Translations under genes and position numbers: made by a program
Notes under the pieces: generated by a model
Told to the model about the DNA's origin: nothing
Seen by the model: the letters and a program-made list of their open reading frames with translations, nothing else
Databases searched by the model: none
Assembly: GCF_003286915.1 (NCBI RefSeq)
Contig: NZ_QMFY01000004.1
Location: 62,001-126,000 of the forward strand
DNA from: Pseudochryseolinea flava
GTDB lineage: Bacteria > Bacteroidota > Bacteroidia > Cytophagales > Cyclobacteriaceae
Reading direction: 5' to 3'
DNA: 64,000 nucleotides
Shown here: in pieces, positions 1 through 9,446 of the stretch
Layout: every line of letters begins with the position of its first letter
Numbering within the stretch: position 1 is the first letter of the stretch

Positions 1-46
1 TGCTGAAGCAACGCCAGCGGAGAATTAATTGAGATATCCTATAAGC

Positions 47-82
47 AAAGAGCCCTGTACAAATGACTGGGCTCTTTTTTTT
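47..82 (+). terminator. Rho-independent terminator of an off-window gene
   Basis: A 9-bp perfect stem (AAAGAGCCC at 47-55, GGGCTCTTT at 69-77) is followed by a run of T. It would end a plus-strand transcript that enters from left of the window. No coding sequence for that gene is visible in the first 46 bases. Confidence 0.75.
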
Positions 83-83
83 C

Positions 84-175
84 AGAGTTGAACGTCACTT
101 CAAGCACCCCAAACCATGAAGATGGTTTTCCTCATCCGTTATTAGTTCAACTCTGGCCGCGCGCAGCCAGAGTTG
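84..175. repeat. Overlapping inverted repeats that can fold in two ways
   Basis: CAACTCTGGC (148-157) is perfectly complementary to GCCAGAGTTG (166-175) around an 8-base GC loop. The same left arm, read as GTTCAACTCT (145-154), is also complementary to AGAGTTGAAC (84-93). The middle element can therefore pair with either neighbour. No gene is associated with it; it may be a palindromic repeat remnant or an RNA switch. The function is unknown. Confidence 0.6.
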
Positions 176-815
176 ACTGCTTCGATTCTTGGCAACTTCA
201 ACAAATTAACAACGCGCTCAACCCTACTTATGGTAATGAAGTGCATAATCAACCATTAGCGTAAATGCACCGTATTCTGTTAGCCTAGTATTATAATAGG
301 GAAGACAATTAGTGCCAATTACCTGACGACGCTTAAAAATTTTATCGCCTTATCTGAATCCGTCTCATCGATCAAGAATTTTATGGCCATTACCCATTTG
401 AGCAGACGCACTCACATTGACGAATAACAGGGGAATAAGAGCCAACAACGCATGGTGCAAGGTAGTGAATTTAGAATAGTGAACCGGATTCATGCTTAAA
501 ATTAATGGCTTTACTTGTTCACCGACGCGCGCTATCCGCGCATCATCTTCACGCGAATAGTCGGAAGACTTGAATTATTTTAGGTCCAAGTCCCGCTAAC
601 GGCGCGTGGCCTCGCTCAGACTTGAACTAGCGAATGATGCGGAACACTTGTGCGAAACGGGGGATCTTCAAGAAACGAAGTCTGTGGACGAAGATGTCGG
701 AAGAGCTGATTCTATATACTCGCCTCATCCAAATTCGATCAATCTTCCAACTTATTTAATTGCAACGCCCATTAACGACAGTTGTGCTCGCAGTACAAAA
801 TTCAAATTCTAAGTC
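176..815. other. Intergenic stretch without a recognisable gene
   Basis: No reading frame here has convincing composition or similarity that I recognise. The longest (about 68 codons, from 606) gives a protein without domain, signal or hydrophobic pattern. Short inverted words are present (for example GTGCAT near 242 and ATGCAC near 266), but no tRNA or rRNA fold was recognised. Confidence 0.5.
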
Positions 816-844
816 GAAAAAAGCTCGGCCGTTCAGACCGAGCT
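816..844 (-). terminator. Terminator of the amylase-locus operon
   Basis: AGCTCGG (822-828) pairs with CCGAGCT (838-844). Read on the minus strand, the hairpin is followed by six T. It lies 39 bases downstream of the stop of the SusE-like gene and so closes the susC-susD-amylase-susE operon. Confidence 0.8.
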
Positions 845-882
845 CTCGCGAAATTTAAAAATGAGTTATTCAACAAATTCTT

Positions 883-1632
883 TTAACATCCTACGCCGCC
901 CCACTTAGGTACGGAAATAACCACCAATGTTCCTTGTGTTGTTCTGTAAACCTTATTGTTACCATCATTGCAGTTGTCTTGTTTTTCTTGAAGACCCCAG
1001 TTTGATTGTCTACGGAACTTATATTCAGCACCTTCTACAAGCGGTGCTGCCGCGCAAAATACACCGTTCTTTATTTTATGCATGGCAATATCAGCCTGAC
1101 CTCCCCAACCTGTAATACTTCCAACGAGTCCAACATCATCGGGAGTATCACTGTTAGTCAACAACACCACTGTTACTTTTCCTTCCTCTTGACAAAGATC
1201 AGGAATTACATAGTCAGGCACCGTGAATTTTGCTGATCTTATCGTCTTGTTTCCATCAGTATCAGTTGCTGTGACTTGGAGAATATAGTCACCAGTAGTG
1301 AGGTCGCCAATGCCAGATTCTGCTCCACTCCAAACAACAACATTTTCGCCTTCTTCAAAATCATCTTCAATTGTTCCGTTCTTTAATGCAGTCATTCCAT
1401 TCAACTGAAACACCTCAAACAATACAGCGCTTAGAGGGCTCTTTTCGGTTTCTTGAATAGTCGCTGACACGTCAGTTGGTACGCCAGCAAAAACCAAGGT
1501 TCCAATGCCAACATTTACAGATTTAACGTTTGGTGCAAGTGACGGAATACCCTTAAGATCATCATCATTATCACAAGCGATTGTTATTAAAACAATCAAT
1601 GAAAATGTTAGTAAACTATATTTAAATCTCAT
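883..1632 (-). CDS. SusE/SusF-like glycan-binding surface lipoprotein
   Basis: The 249-residue product starts with a lipoprotein signal ending at Cys20 (hydrophobic run, then I-A-C), followed by a D-rich stretch as in surface-exposed Bacteroidota lipoproteins. Residues about 30-145 look like one Ig-like beta domain; residues about 146-249 form a second beta-rich, Trp-containing domain of the kind found at the C-terminus of SusE/SusF starch-binding proteins (family knowledge). It is the last gene of the operon, 38 bases after the amylase gene. The inferred job is to hold alpha-glucan at the cell surface for the neighbouring SusCD pair. The exact glycan cannot be read from the sequence. Confidence 0.75.
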   Translation of the reverse strand: MRFKYSLLTFSLIVLITIACDNDDDLKGIPSLAPNVKSVNVGIGTLVFAGVPTDVSATIQETEKSPLSAVLFEVFQLNGMTALKNGTIEDDFEEGENVVVWSGAESGIGDLTTGDYILQVTATDTDGNKTIRSAKFTVPDYVIPDLCQEEGKVTVVLLTNSDTPDDVGLVGSITGWGGQADIAMHKIKNGVFCAAAPLVEGAEYKFRRQSNWGLQEKQDNCNDGNNKVYRTTQGTLVVISVPKWGGVGC

Positions 1633-1670
1633 ATGGTTAAGTTTTTAGGTTGTCAAATTTTATTTATGCA

Positions 1671-4517
1671 CTAGTGTGCTTTTATAATTTTTACTCTTTC
1701 TACTTTATGCTTGTACACAAGCTCTGCAATGTAAAGTCCCGCTTTTAATGCACCCGTGCTCCATGCGTGGGCGGATACTTTTGCGAGATTGGTAACTGCT
1801 CCCTGAATACTTACGAATCGTACTTCTTCAGGAGTATTATGTCCGTCTACAATCAAGATATCGTTCACAGGATTAGGATAAACCGAATAGAACGTGCTAA
1901 CCTCTTCTGATCCAGTAACAGACAATGGTGGTGCCTCAATCTTAATGTCGGTGAACAACATGTATTCTCCTGGAGAGAAGCTGATCTTCGCGCTGTTTGC
2001 ATCCGTAATTTCGAAGGGCAGTCCTCCTCTGTAGTATTCGTACCACACGCCAGTATGCGGAAAACTTACAGCAATATCCTTGGCTGTCACATCGAAATTA
2101 GCAACAATCTGAACGTTCATTTCAGCAGCAGTTGAAGGTGCCGTTGTGTACGGAGAATTCTTTAACGTGATCTGTTTCGATAATGAAGATCCTCCAAGTA
2201 TTGTCGCTGTTCCTTCACGAAACACGTCATACTCCTTTCTTAATCTCAACAGATCAGAAATATGATCAAAAAGTTTAGCCCGGTCCGCATCATCTTGAAA
2301 ACTCCAACGAACAGGTTTTACCGTAAGCCGACAATCGTTATTTATTGTTCCATCTGCACATCGATTAATGCTTTCCTGATACCCAAGTTCTCCAAATTGC
2401 CAAATCATTTTCGGACCTGGAATGGTAAGGAACATCGTATTTGCAGCACGCATTCTTTTGAGCGAAGTGGTGACGTCCTTCACGTTGTACTTACCTTGAA
2501 AATTTCCGTAGTTGATATTTTGGTACATTAATCTTTCTTCATCGTGGCTTTCCATGTACCCAATCAAGTTAGGAACAGTCCAATTTCTGTTCTTGTAGTA
2601 AATACGGCTGATGTCAGCATTATCTCCATACCCTTTCGTATTTTGATTATAGACATGATTCATATTTCCCCACAGCATCATACCATGATTTGATAATTCT
2701 ATCTCTTCCGCATCTTGCGCGAAATGCTCTAGGATTACATAAGCATCGGGTGAATGGCTCCATATTTCATTAGCCATACGCTTTAGTATTGCAATTCGTG
2801 AGTCATCCTTTACGCCAAAGCAGGCCTCGTCAGAAGTACTTCCATTACAAACTGTGTTCTGCGTAAATCCTTTGGACAAATCGAAACGAAATCCATCTAC
2901 CTTAAATTCGTTCAACCAGTAATGTGCCACTGTATCGACGTAATTTTTAGTATACGTGCTTTCATGGTTCATATCGTAAAACACGTTATACGGATGTTTT
3001 GCCGATACATTAAACCATTTGTTGGTTGGGTTTGGCTGACTAGTTGAAAAATTGAAATCAAGTAGTACCAACGGATTCGGCGTATCTTGATGATTCAGTG
3101 CAATGTCTAAAATCACTGCAATACCATTTTCATGAGCCTTGTCAACCAATTCCTTGAGCTTATCTTTCGTTCCATAATACTTATCAGGAGCAAGCATGAA
3201 GGTCGGATTATATCCCCAACTCTCATTGCCATTAAACTCCATGATTGGCATCAATTGAATCGCATTCACGCCCAATCGTTTAAAATATCCAAGTGTATCA
3301 ATTAAGCTTTTATAGGTGCGCGCGTTGGTACCAAAAAGATCTCTGATCAGTAACTCGTAAATAACAAGTTCCTCTTTCTTGGGCTTTTGGTAATCCTCGG
3401 TCTGCCACTCGTAGGGCTGTTGATTTGTTTGGAGTACTGCGACGCGATTGAAACGCTCATCCTCATGCAAAGCTTGAGCTGGGTATAACTTCAGATTAGG
3501 GTAGCTTGATGCTGGTATATACTGGTCGTTTGGATCTAGTATCTTGTCAGCGTAAGGGTCTGCAAGATATATCTCCTCATCGACTAGGTATTGAAAACCG
3601 TATTCAACGCCAGGAGAAAGGTCATCGATTGTCAACCAAAAATGCTCCCCATCTTTTTTCATATGGTAGTCGGAAGAAATTGTCCAATCATTGAAATCCC
3701 CCACAACGTAAACTGATGTCTTTCCAGGTGCAAGTAAACAAAGTGTCGCAGAGGTAGCTTCGGCAGAATTATAGTTGATACCGTCGATCACTCCTACCGG
3801 CCTCTTCTGACTGACAGCGGTCTCTCGCACGACAAATCGAAATTCATCTTTCGCCGTGGTCCCTTGAAATGTCCCTTCTACAGCAACGTGGTACGTGCCT
3901 GTCGATGATACGACGTAATCGAAATCAAAGGTCGTTGAAGGGTTAGGAGTTGTCTCTATTGCCTCTCCATTTACTTTTAGTGTGAAGGTTGTCGCCGCGC
4001 TTCCACCACCTTCTACGGAGATAGAAGAACCAGCATTAACAAACATCATCTCGTCTTGCGGATTACTCAATACAATGGCAAAACCCTGCGTAAAGCTTAC
4101 GAATCTATCTGTATCAGTCTGTTTTCTATCGTCCCAGCTTTTGGATTTAAGCTTCAATCCAATCTTACTAATCTCCGATGCCGGCTTACCAAAAAATGTC
4201 GACGGGGTAAACGTGATTTGATATTTATCTGGGTTCGTGCTTATCCGCGTACATTTTGCTGCATCAGCGGCCGAAGTAGCAGGATCGATATTCGTAGGCG
4301 CATCAGCGTCCCCACTTGCATTGTCGATCCAAGTCCATATGTAAACAGGATTTGAACTATTGTTCCAGGCAAAACCATCCAATGACGTCCCTGTTACATC
4401 GACGGTAATCGTCACGGGTTCATCCGCCTTCGGAAACAATGGGTCTGTCGTTACTATCTGTGCTTCAATCACCCCGCTACTCAAAAGCAACAACAAAGTC
4501 AGAAACTTAATTTTCAT
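1671..4517 (-). CDS. Secreted GH13 alpha-amylase with type IX sorting domain
   Basis: The 948-residue product has a signal peptide (start MKIKFLTLL, ending near V-I-E-A-Q); an in-frame ATG 17 codons upstream would spoil this signal, so the later start was chosen. N-terminal beta domains follow, including a CBM48-like/early-set part with VYVVGDFNDW. The GH13 barrel shows the usual conserved regions: ILDIALNHQ near residue 469, GFRFDLSKGF with the nucleophile Asp near 542, ILEHF with the acid Glu near 596, and ESHDEER near 657. The C-terminus has a YPNP-containing type A sorting domain ending in basic residues, so the enzyme is probably exported by type IX secretion and placed outside the cell. 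It sits between susD and a SusE-like gene, which fits starch or maltodextrin cleavage. Exact bond specificity is not determined. Confidence 0.92.
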   Translation of the reverse strand: MKIKFLTLLLLLSSGVIEAQIVTTDPLFPKADEPVTITVDVTGTSLDGFAWNNSSNPVYIWTWIDNASGDADAPTNIDPATSAADAAKCTRISTNPDKYQITFTPSTFFGKPASEISKIGLKLKSKSWDDRKQTDTDRFVSFTQGFAIVLSNPQDEMMFVNAGSSISVEGGGSAATTFTLKVNGEAIETTPNPSTTFDFDYVVSSTGTYHVAVEGTFQGTTAKDEFRFVVRETAVSQKRPVGVIDGINYNSAEATSATLCLLAPGKTSVYVVGDFNDWTISSDYHMKKDGEHFWLTIDDLSPGVEYGFQYLVDEEIYLADPYADKILDPNDQYIPASSYPNLKLYPAQALHEDERFNRVAVLQTNQQPYEWQTEDYQKPKKEELVIYELLIRDLFGTNARTYKSLIDTLGYFKRLGVNAIQLMPIMEFNGNESWGYNPTFMLAPDKYYGTKDKLKELVDKAHENGIAVILDIALNHQDTPNPLVLLDFNFSTSQPNPTNKWFNVSAKHPYNVFYDMNHESTYTKNYVDTVAHYWLNEFKVDGFRFDLSKGFTQNTVCNGSTSDEACFGVKDDSRIAILKRMANEIWSHSPDAYVILEHFAQDAEEIELSNHGMMLWGNMNHVYNQNTKGYGDNADISRIYYKNRNWTVPNLIGYMESHDEERLMYQNINYGNFQGKYNVKDVTTSLKRMRAANTMFLTIPGPKMIWQFGELGYQESINRCADGTINNDCRLTVKPVRWSFQDDADRAKLFDHISDLLRLRKEYDVFREGTATILGGSSLSKQITLKNSPYTTAPSTAAEMNVQIVANFDVTAKDIAVSFPHTGVWYEYYRGGLPFEITDANSAKISFSPGEYMLFTDIKIEAPPLSVTGSEEVSTFYSVYPNPVNDILIVDGHNTPEEVRFVSIQGAVTNLAKVSAHAWSTGALKAGLYIAELVYKHKVERVKIIKAH

Positions 4518-4599
4518 GCAATACCAATAAAATAGATTGAATAGAAATTGATCATAAGCTTGCCACACTCAATAGAGAGTGTGGCAAGTCTCAAATCAT

Positions 4600-6240
4600 T
4601 TAATAGTCGTCGTTTTGTGTTAGATTGGTATTGGCGATGATTTCGGTTGCTGGGATGGGGAAAATGTTTCTAAAACTTTCAGTTGCTTTTCCATCCTTCA
4701 CGCCACCTTTCCACGGCCAAACGCCACGCGGGTTATTGGTAGGATTATCTGTAAACACACCAAATCGTACCATGTCAGTTCTTCTTTGGCCTTCCCAATA
4801 AAGCTCGCGGGCACGCTCGTCTAAAAGGAAGTTGAGTGTAAGGTCCGATGCATCGATCTGTCCCTCGGCGGGGTACTCCGGATATGCTCGTTCTCTAATG
4901 AGGTTTACAGCTTCAACAGCATCATCCATGCTTGCACCATCGCCACCTCTTACGACAGCCTCTGCAAACATCAGGTAAACATCGGCAAGCCTGAATAATG
5001 GAAAGTCAGTATCTGTAAATTGTGGATCTTGACCAGGTTGACCATCGCGATTAACATTGCGATACTTGGTCACGATAATACCGTCTCTAAAGTCATTGAC
5101 ATCCTCAATTTCCAATTCTTGTCCATCCGTCCAGAAAAGCGCGCGGGTATCCGCCTCACCGTCTGTGTCAGGGAATAAATTTACGATGCTCTTGGTCGTT
5201 CTATGACCTGCCCAGTTTGCATTATTACCGATAATTGAATTTCGTCCGTTAGTAACTTGATTCGCCAACGTTCCGCCACATGCGCCATTAATGATCAAGG
5301 AAACACCACCGAAGCTCTGTGTTTTCAAGCCGTCATGCGGTACACCGAAAATGATTTCCGTTGTTTCGTTATTGTCAGTTAAAAAAAGATGCTGATAAAC
5401 TGGCTCAAGCGTATATCCTGCAGCCATAATCTTCTTACAATAAGTAATACAATCTGTGTATCGGTCTTGGCCTAAGTATACCTCAGCATTCAAATAAAGC
5501 TTAGCGAGTACAATCCATGCTGCAGCGCGGTCAACGCGACCATACTGATTCGCTCTTGGTTCAGGAAGAATCGTCTCGATTTCTTTAAGTTCTGCTTCAA
5601 CGAAATCAAAGATTTGCTGAGGTGTTGCTTGTGGAGGCTTCGCACTAGACGAACTGTTCTCATCGACAAACGGAATGTTTCTAAAATAATTTAATCCATG
5701 CCAGTAAGCCATCGCGCGAAGGAATCTTGCTTCGGCACGATAAGAGTCTGCCGTCGCTGTAAATGAAGCGGGAAGCCCCCGCTCCGTGAGTTTCGTCGGC
5801 GCTATTTCACGAATGAACAAATTGGCTAATGCAATCTGATAAAAAATACGATAGTAGAACTGCGTTATGAATGGACTTTGCGAAGTCCAATTCTGTTGAT
5901 GATAGTCTTTCAAACCAATATCACCCCAAGACGTTACGGCTTCATCCGTTGATAAGGTCTCCATATTCCAAAGACCTCTCATGTATTGAGAAAAACCTTC
6001 ATCTCCCGTGCGGATATCACGCAAATCTGGACGGTCACCAGGGGCTGCAGGTCCATTCTGGCCGGTCGTAGTTAGACCAGCATACAATTTTGCCATAAAC
6101 TGCTTATAGCCTTCTGGCGTCGTTAAGAGGACATCTGAAGTCGCACTGCCCTTCGGCTTCACATCGAGGTCAGTACAAGAGAATACTCCCAAGATGCAGC
6201 ATGATAGTACTATTATAGATTTAATATTTTTCATTGTCAT
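4600..6240 (-). CDS. susD: SusD/RagB-family glycan-binding lipoprotein
   Basis: The product has 546 residues with a lipoprotein signal ending G-V-F-S-C22. The body has the helical TPR-like SusD pattern, with the family's typical C-terminal features: a [11 protein letters not shown] motif followed by R-R-T-D-M-V-R-F-G. SusD caps the SusC barrel and binds the oligosaccharide. The gene starts 5 bases after the susC stop, so the two are co-translated as in other sus loci. The start could be the first or third codon (M-T-M-K); either leaves the signal intact. Alpha-glucan as substrate is inferred from the neighbouring amylase. Confidence 0.93.
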   Translation of the reverse strand: MTMKNIKSIIVLSCCILGVFSCTDLDVKPKGSATSDVLLTTPEGYKQFMAKLYAGLTTTGQNGPAAPGDRPDLRDIRTGDEGFSQYMRGLWNMETLSTDEAVTSWGDIGLKDYHQQNWTSQSPFITQFYYRIFYQIALANLFIREIAPTKLTERGLPASFTATADSYRAEARFLRAMAYWHGLNYFRNIPFVDENSSSSAKPPQATPQQIFDFVEAELKEIETILPEPRANQYGRVDRAAAWIVLAKLYLNAEVYLGQDRYTDCITYCKKIMAAGYTLEPVYQHLFLTDNNETTEIIFGVPHDGLKTQSFGGVSLIINGACGGTLANQVTNGRNSIIGNNANWAGHRTTKSIVNLFPDTDGEADTRALFWTDGQELEIEDVNDFRDGIIVTKYRNVNRDGQPGQDPQFTDTDFPLFRLADVYLMFAEAVVRGGDGASMDDAVEAVNLIRERAYPEYPAEGQIDASDLTLNFLLDERARELYWEGQRRTDMVRFGVFTDNPTNNPRGVWPWKGGVKDGKATESFRNIFPIPATEIIANTNLTQNDDY

Positions 6241-6245
6241 TGTCT

Positions 6246-9245
6246 TTAGAAACCAACATTCACACCAACCAAGAACGTTCTAGAGCGTGGATAAACATTG
6301 TTATCAATACCGCTCGGAATTTCAGGATCCATTCCAGAATAATTTGTTAGGATGAACAAGTTCTGAATCGTTCCATAGACACGAATTTTTGCCTGCTTCA
6401 ACTTTTCGATTCTATATCCGAGCGTCAAGTTATCCATGCGCAGGAATGACCCGTCCTCCAGATAGTGATCAGAAGAAAGTTGGAAGTTAGAGAAACCGGT
6501 TTCAAGGGCCGATGATGGAATATTCGTGAGCACTTGGTTCGCTCCGAGAATATTAATCGCACCATTCGCACTCGCTACATTGTTATAAACATAATTTCCG
6601 ATGCTTCCACGAAGTGTAAAGCCCAGATCAAAGTTCTTGTAGGTCAGATTAGAAGTTAACCCTAATAGAACCTTAGGATTTGGTGATTCTGTTGGTACGC
6701 GGTCTTGGTCGTTTACATTGCCGTCACCATTTAAATCAGCATACATATCTTTAAGATCGGCAACGCCATCGTGATTGTAATCAACACCGTCTAAAGCTAA
6801 CTTACCATCCTCTGTCTTAAGATGTTCAAATACGCGGTAGGCATTAACAGGGTTCCCTACTTTCAAGATCTGGATATTACTTCCGACACCACCAGCAATC
6901 CCCCCGGTCTCATAGCCCTGGAACGCAGGGTCGTCAGTCCCATCTAAAGAGATGATTTCATTTTTATTTGTTGATATATTAAATCCAACATTCCAACGAA
7001 GATCTCCCTTATCAATAGCAACAGCCTCTAATGAAAGCTCAACACCACGGTTCCTTACTGATCCGATATTCGTAAGCACTCGATCACCAGGCGCGGTTCC
7101 CGCGGGCGTATTAACCACAAATAATAAATCTGTTGTCTTCTTGTTGTAGAATTCTACGCTACCTGTTAATCTACCCTGCAACAAGCCAAAGTCAAGACCA
7201 ATATTAAGCGATGCAGTCTCTTCCCACTTAATATCACGATCGACTGCTGTCGGTTTAATCGGCGATACAAATTCATCACCAAAAGGATACTCCGCAAATC
7301 CATTTGTTGCCGTGTATGTCGGGATATACAAGTAGTTGCCAATTTCCTGGTTACCATTTATACCATAGCTTGCACGAAATTTGAAGTCGGCAAACGTATT
7401 CTTCAAGCCTGTGAAGAAGTCCTCATCAGAAATTCTCCAAGCAAACGCTGCCGAAGGGAATGAACCCCAACGATTCGATTCACCAAATCTTGATGAGCCA
7501 TCGCGACGGTAATTCACAGTAACTAGGTACTTATCTTTCCATGAGTAGTTAACGCGGCCGAAGAATGATATCAATCTATTTTCCTGTGGATCAGCAAACA
7601 CTACAGTTCTCTCAGGGTCTCCAACAGAAGGATTTTCATAACCATAGTCATTGGTTGTTAATCCACGGGCTGTTAGTCCGCTGCGATTCACGGTAAAGTC
7701 TTGCCATGAATAACCTGCAGTCGCATCAATTTTACCAAAGGAGAATTCTTTCACATAGTTGAAATAGTACTCAATCAGTTTATTCATTCTATTCGTTGTC
7801 TCGATATCCACTTGACCTGGAGCACTTGCGGTTGCTTGCGCTTTCAAATACGTAGGCTGGAAAAATCTTCGTTGCGCATTGATGATATCCGCACCAAGGT
7901 TAAGATTTGCGCGCAAGCCTGGCAGCAGATTATCGAATCTGTAATCAAATTGAAGATTACCTAATCCACGATAAACTTTTCCAATATGTTTTGTCAAATC
8001 CTGAATAGCAATTGGATTTTGTGCGCCCTGCGGGCTAGACCACTCAAAGTATCCGCCATACTCGCTGTCTTCATCATAGATAGGTTGTGTTGGAGCAAAC
8101 GCATAAGCCGCGCCGATGCCTGCACCATTGTAACGATCTTTGGTTTCTGCAACTTTCAAATTTGCATCAATGCTCAATTTGTCATCGAACAATTTTTGAT
8201 TTGCATTAACAGCAAAGGTAGTTCTCGTGGTTCCTGATTTAGTAATTGTACCGGTTTGATCCACATAACCTACCGAAGCACGAATACCTGTTTTTTCTCC
8301 ACCGCCAGAAACTGAGATATTATGGCTCTGCGTTATTCCATCCTGAAGCAACTCGTCTTGCCAATTTGTTGATGTGTTTTCTGAAAGCTCTCCTAATCTA
8401 TTCGGGAAATACTGAGCAACTACCTCAGTGAATTGAGCTGCATCTAGAACATCAAGCTCCTTTGTTACTTTTGAAATTGAATAAAATCCATCGTAAGTAA
8501 CAGTGGCTGCAGAACCTGCCTTACCTTTCTTCGTAGTAATGATGATTACGCCGTTGGCTGCGCGAGAGCCGTAGATGGCAGCAGCTGAAGCGTCTTTCAA
8601 TACTGTAAAGCTTTCGATTTCGTTCGGATTTAAAAAGTTAAGTGGATTCCTTCCACCTGGATACCCAACGTTGTCTACGGGCACACCATCGATAACATAC
8701 AATGGGTCATTGCCGGCATTAATTGACGTACCGCCTCTAACACGAACCGTCAATCCACCACCAGGCTCACCACTGTTTTGCGTCACTTGCACTCCCGCAA
8801 TTTTACCAGAGATCAATTGTTCAGGTGCAACGATTGCACCACGGTTGAATGATTCTGTGGTGATCGCCGTTACAACGCCAGTAACGTCCTTCATTTCTTG
8901 TTGGCCATATCCAACAACAACAACTTCTGAAAGCGCAGTGATATCAGACTGAAGATCAATATCGACAACAGATCTTCCAGTCACCGAGGCCTCTTGAGTA
9001 GAATACCCTACAAATGAAAAGACTAATGTTGAATTTTCTGGCACTTGAATAGAGAACCTGCCTTCCGAGTCAGTTACAGTCCCGTTGTTTGTTCCTTTTT
9101 CGACCACACTTACGCCAGGGAGGCCTGTACCGTCGTCTGCGGATTTCACTGTGCCTGTAATTTTAGCCTGTGCCCAAGCCTCCGAGCTTATCAGCATCAA
9201 GATTAAAAACAGCACCTTACTACAGGTTTGATAGAGTTTCATCAT
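6246..9245 (-). CDS. susC: SusC/RagA-family TonB-dependent outer-membrane transporter
   Basis: The 999-residue product has a signal peptide (cleavage near E-A-W-A-Q), then a carboxypeptidase-like regulatory domain (about 26-110, with KITGTVKSADDG and G-R-F-S-I-Q-V), then the SusC plug signature VVVVGYGQQE and a long beta-barrel ending in aromatic Phe. This is the transport barrel of the SusCD pair and takes up oligosaccharides using TonB energy. It is the first gene of the minus-strand operon. The 201-base gap to the divergent LacI-type regulator holds a palindromic operator and phased half-sites, so its expression is probably controlled by that regulator. Confidence 0.95.
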   Translation of the reverse strand: MMKLYQTCSKVLFLILMLISSEAWAQAKITGTVKSADDGTGLPGVSVVEKGTNNGTVTDSEGRFSIQVPENSTLVFSFVGYSTQEASVTGRSVVDIDLQSDITALSEVVVVGYGQQEMKDVTGVVTAITTESFNRGAIVAPEQLISGKIAGVQVTQNSGEPGGGLTVRVRGGTSINAGNDPLYVIDGVPVDNVGYPGGRNPLNFLNPNEIESFTVLKDASAAAIYGSRAANGVIIITTKKGKAGSAATVTYDGFYSISKVTKELDVLDAAQFTEVVAQYFPNRLGELSENTSTNWQDELLQDGITQSHNISVSGGGEKTGIRASVGYVDQTGTITKSGTTRTTFAVNANQKLFDDKLSIDANLKVAETKDRYNGAGIGAAYAFAPTQPIYDEDSEYGGYFEWSSPQGAQNPIAIQDLTKHIGKVYRGLGNLQFDYRFDNLLPGLRANLNLGADIINAQRRFFQPTYLKAQATASAPGQVDIETTNRMNKLIEYYFNYVKEFSFGKIDATAGYSWQDFTVNRSGLTARGLTTNDYGYENPSVGDPERTVVFADPQENRLISFFGRVNYSWKDKYLVTVNYRRDGSSRFGESNRWGSFPSAAFAWRISDEDFFTGLKNTFADFKFRASYGINGNQEIGNYLYIPTYTATNGFAEYPFGDEFVSPIKPTAVDRDIKWEETASLNIGLDFGLLQGRLTGSVEFYNKKTTDLLFVVNTPAGTAPGDRVLTNIGSVRNRGVELSLEAVAIDKGDLRWNVGFNISTNKNEIISLDGTDDPAFQGYETGGIAGGVGSNIQILKVGNPVNAYRVFEHLKTEDGKLALDGVDYNHDGVADLKDMYADLNGDGNVNDQDRVPTESPNPKVLLGLTSNLTYKNFDLGFTLRGSIGNYVYNNVASANGAINILGANQVLTNIPSSALETGFSNFQLSSDHYLEDGSFLRMDNLTLGYRIEKLKQAKIRVYGTIQNLFILTNYSGMDPEIPSGIDNNVYPRSRTFLVGVNVGF

Positions 9246-9368
9246 AGGTTAAATAGTTTGGTAATAGTTACTGGTAAATTTGGGTTTACGTCATGAAAGT
9301 ATTGGGATTGTGTATTCGAAACATAAAAACACACATAAAAATTCACGAAACCGCTACCGGAATCGGAA

Positions 9369-9384
9369 TCGCATACGTTTGCGA
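9369..9384. promoter_or_regulatory. LacI-type operator upstream of susC
   Basis: TCGCATACGTTTGCGA is a 16-bp palindrome with one mismatched pair and a central CG, the architecture of LacI/GalR-family operators. It lies in the gap between susC and the LacI-family gene. Nearly the same core (CGCAWWCGWTTKYG) recurs at 10687-10700 and 59205-59218. Confidence 0.6.
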
Positions 9385-9416
9385 ATATTTGCGAAAAAGT
9401 TGCGGAACGTTGCGGT
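9379..9416 (+). promoter_or_regulatory. Four helically phased TTGCGR half-sites
   Basis: TTGCGA/TTGCGG words begin at 9379, 9389, 9400 and 9410, that is, every 10-11 bp, so all four face the same side of the helix. The first is the right half of the palindrome at 9369-9384. The series ends about 30 bases before the regulator's start codon, which would suit autoregulation by a protein that binds half-sites cooperatively (inference). Confidence 0.45.
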
Positions 9417-9446
9417 GATTACACAAAGTTTTACAATCTTGCATGC

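Noticed and set aside
606-812. 68-codon open frame near the left end
   Set aside because: No domain, signal peptide or hydrophobic pattern and no nearby promoter; likely chance.
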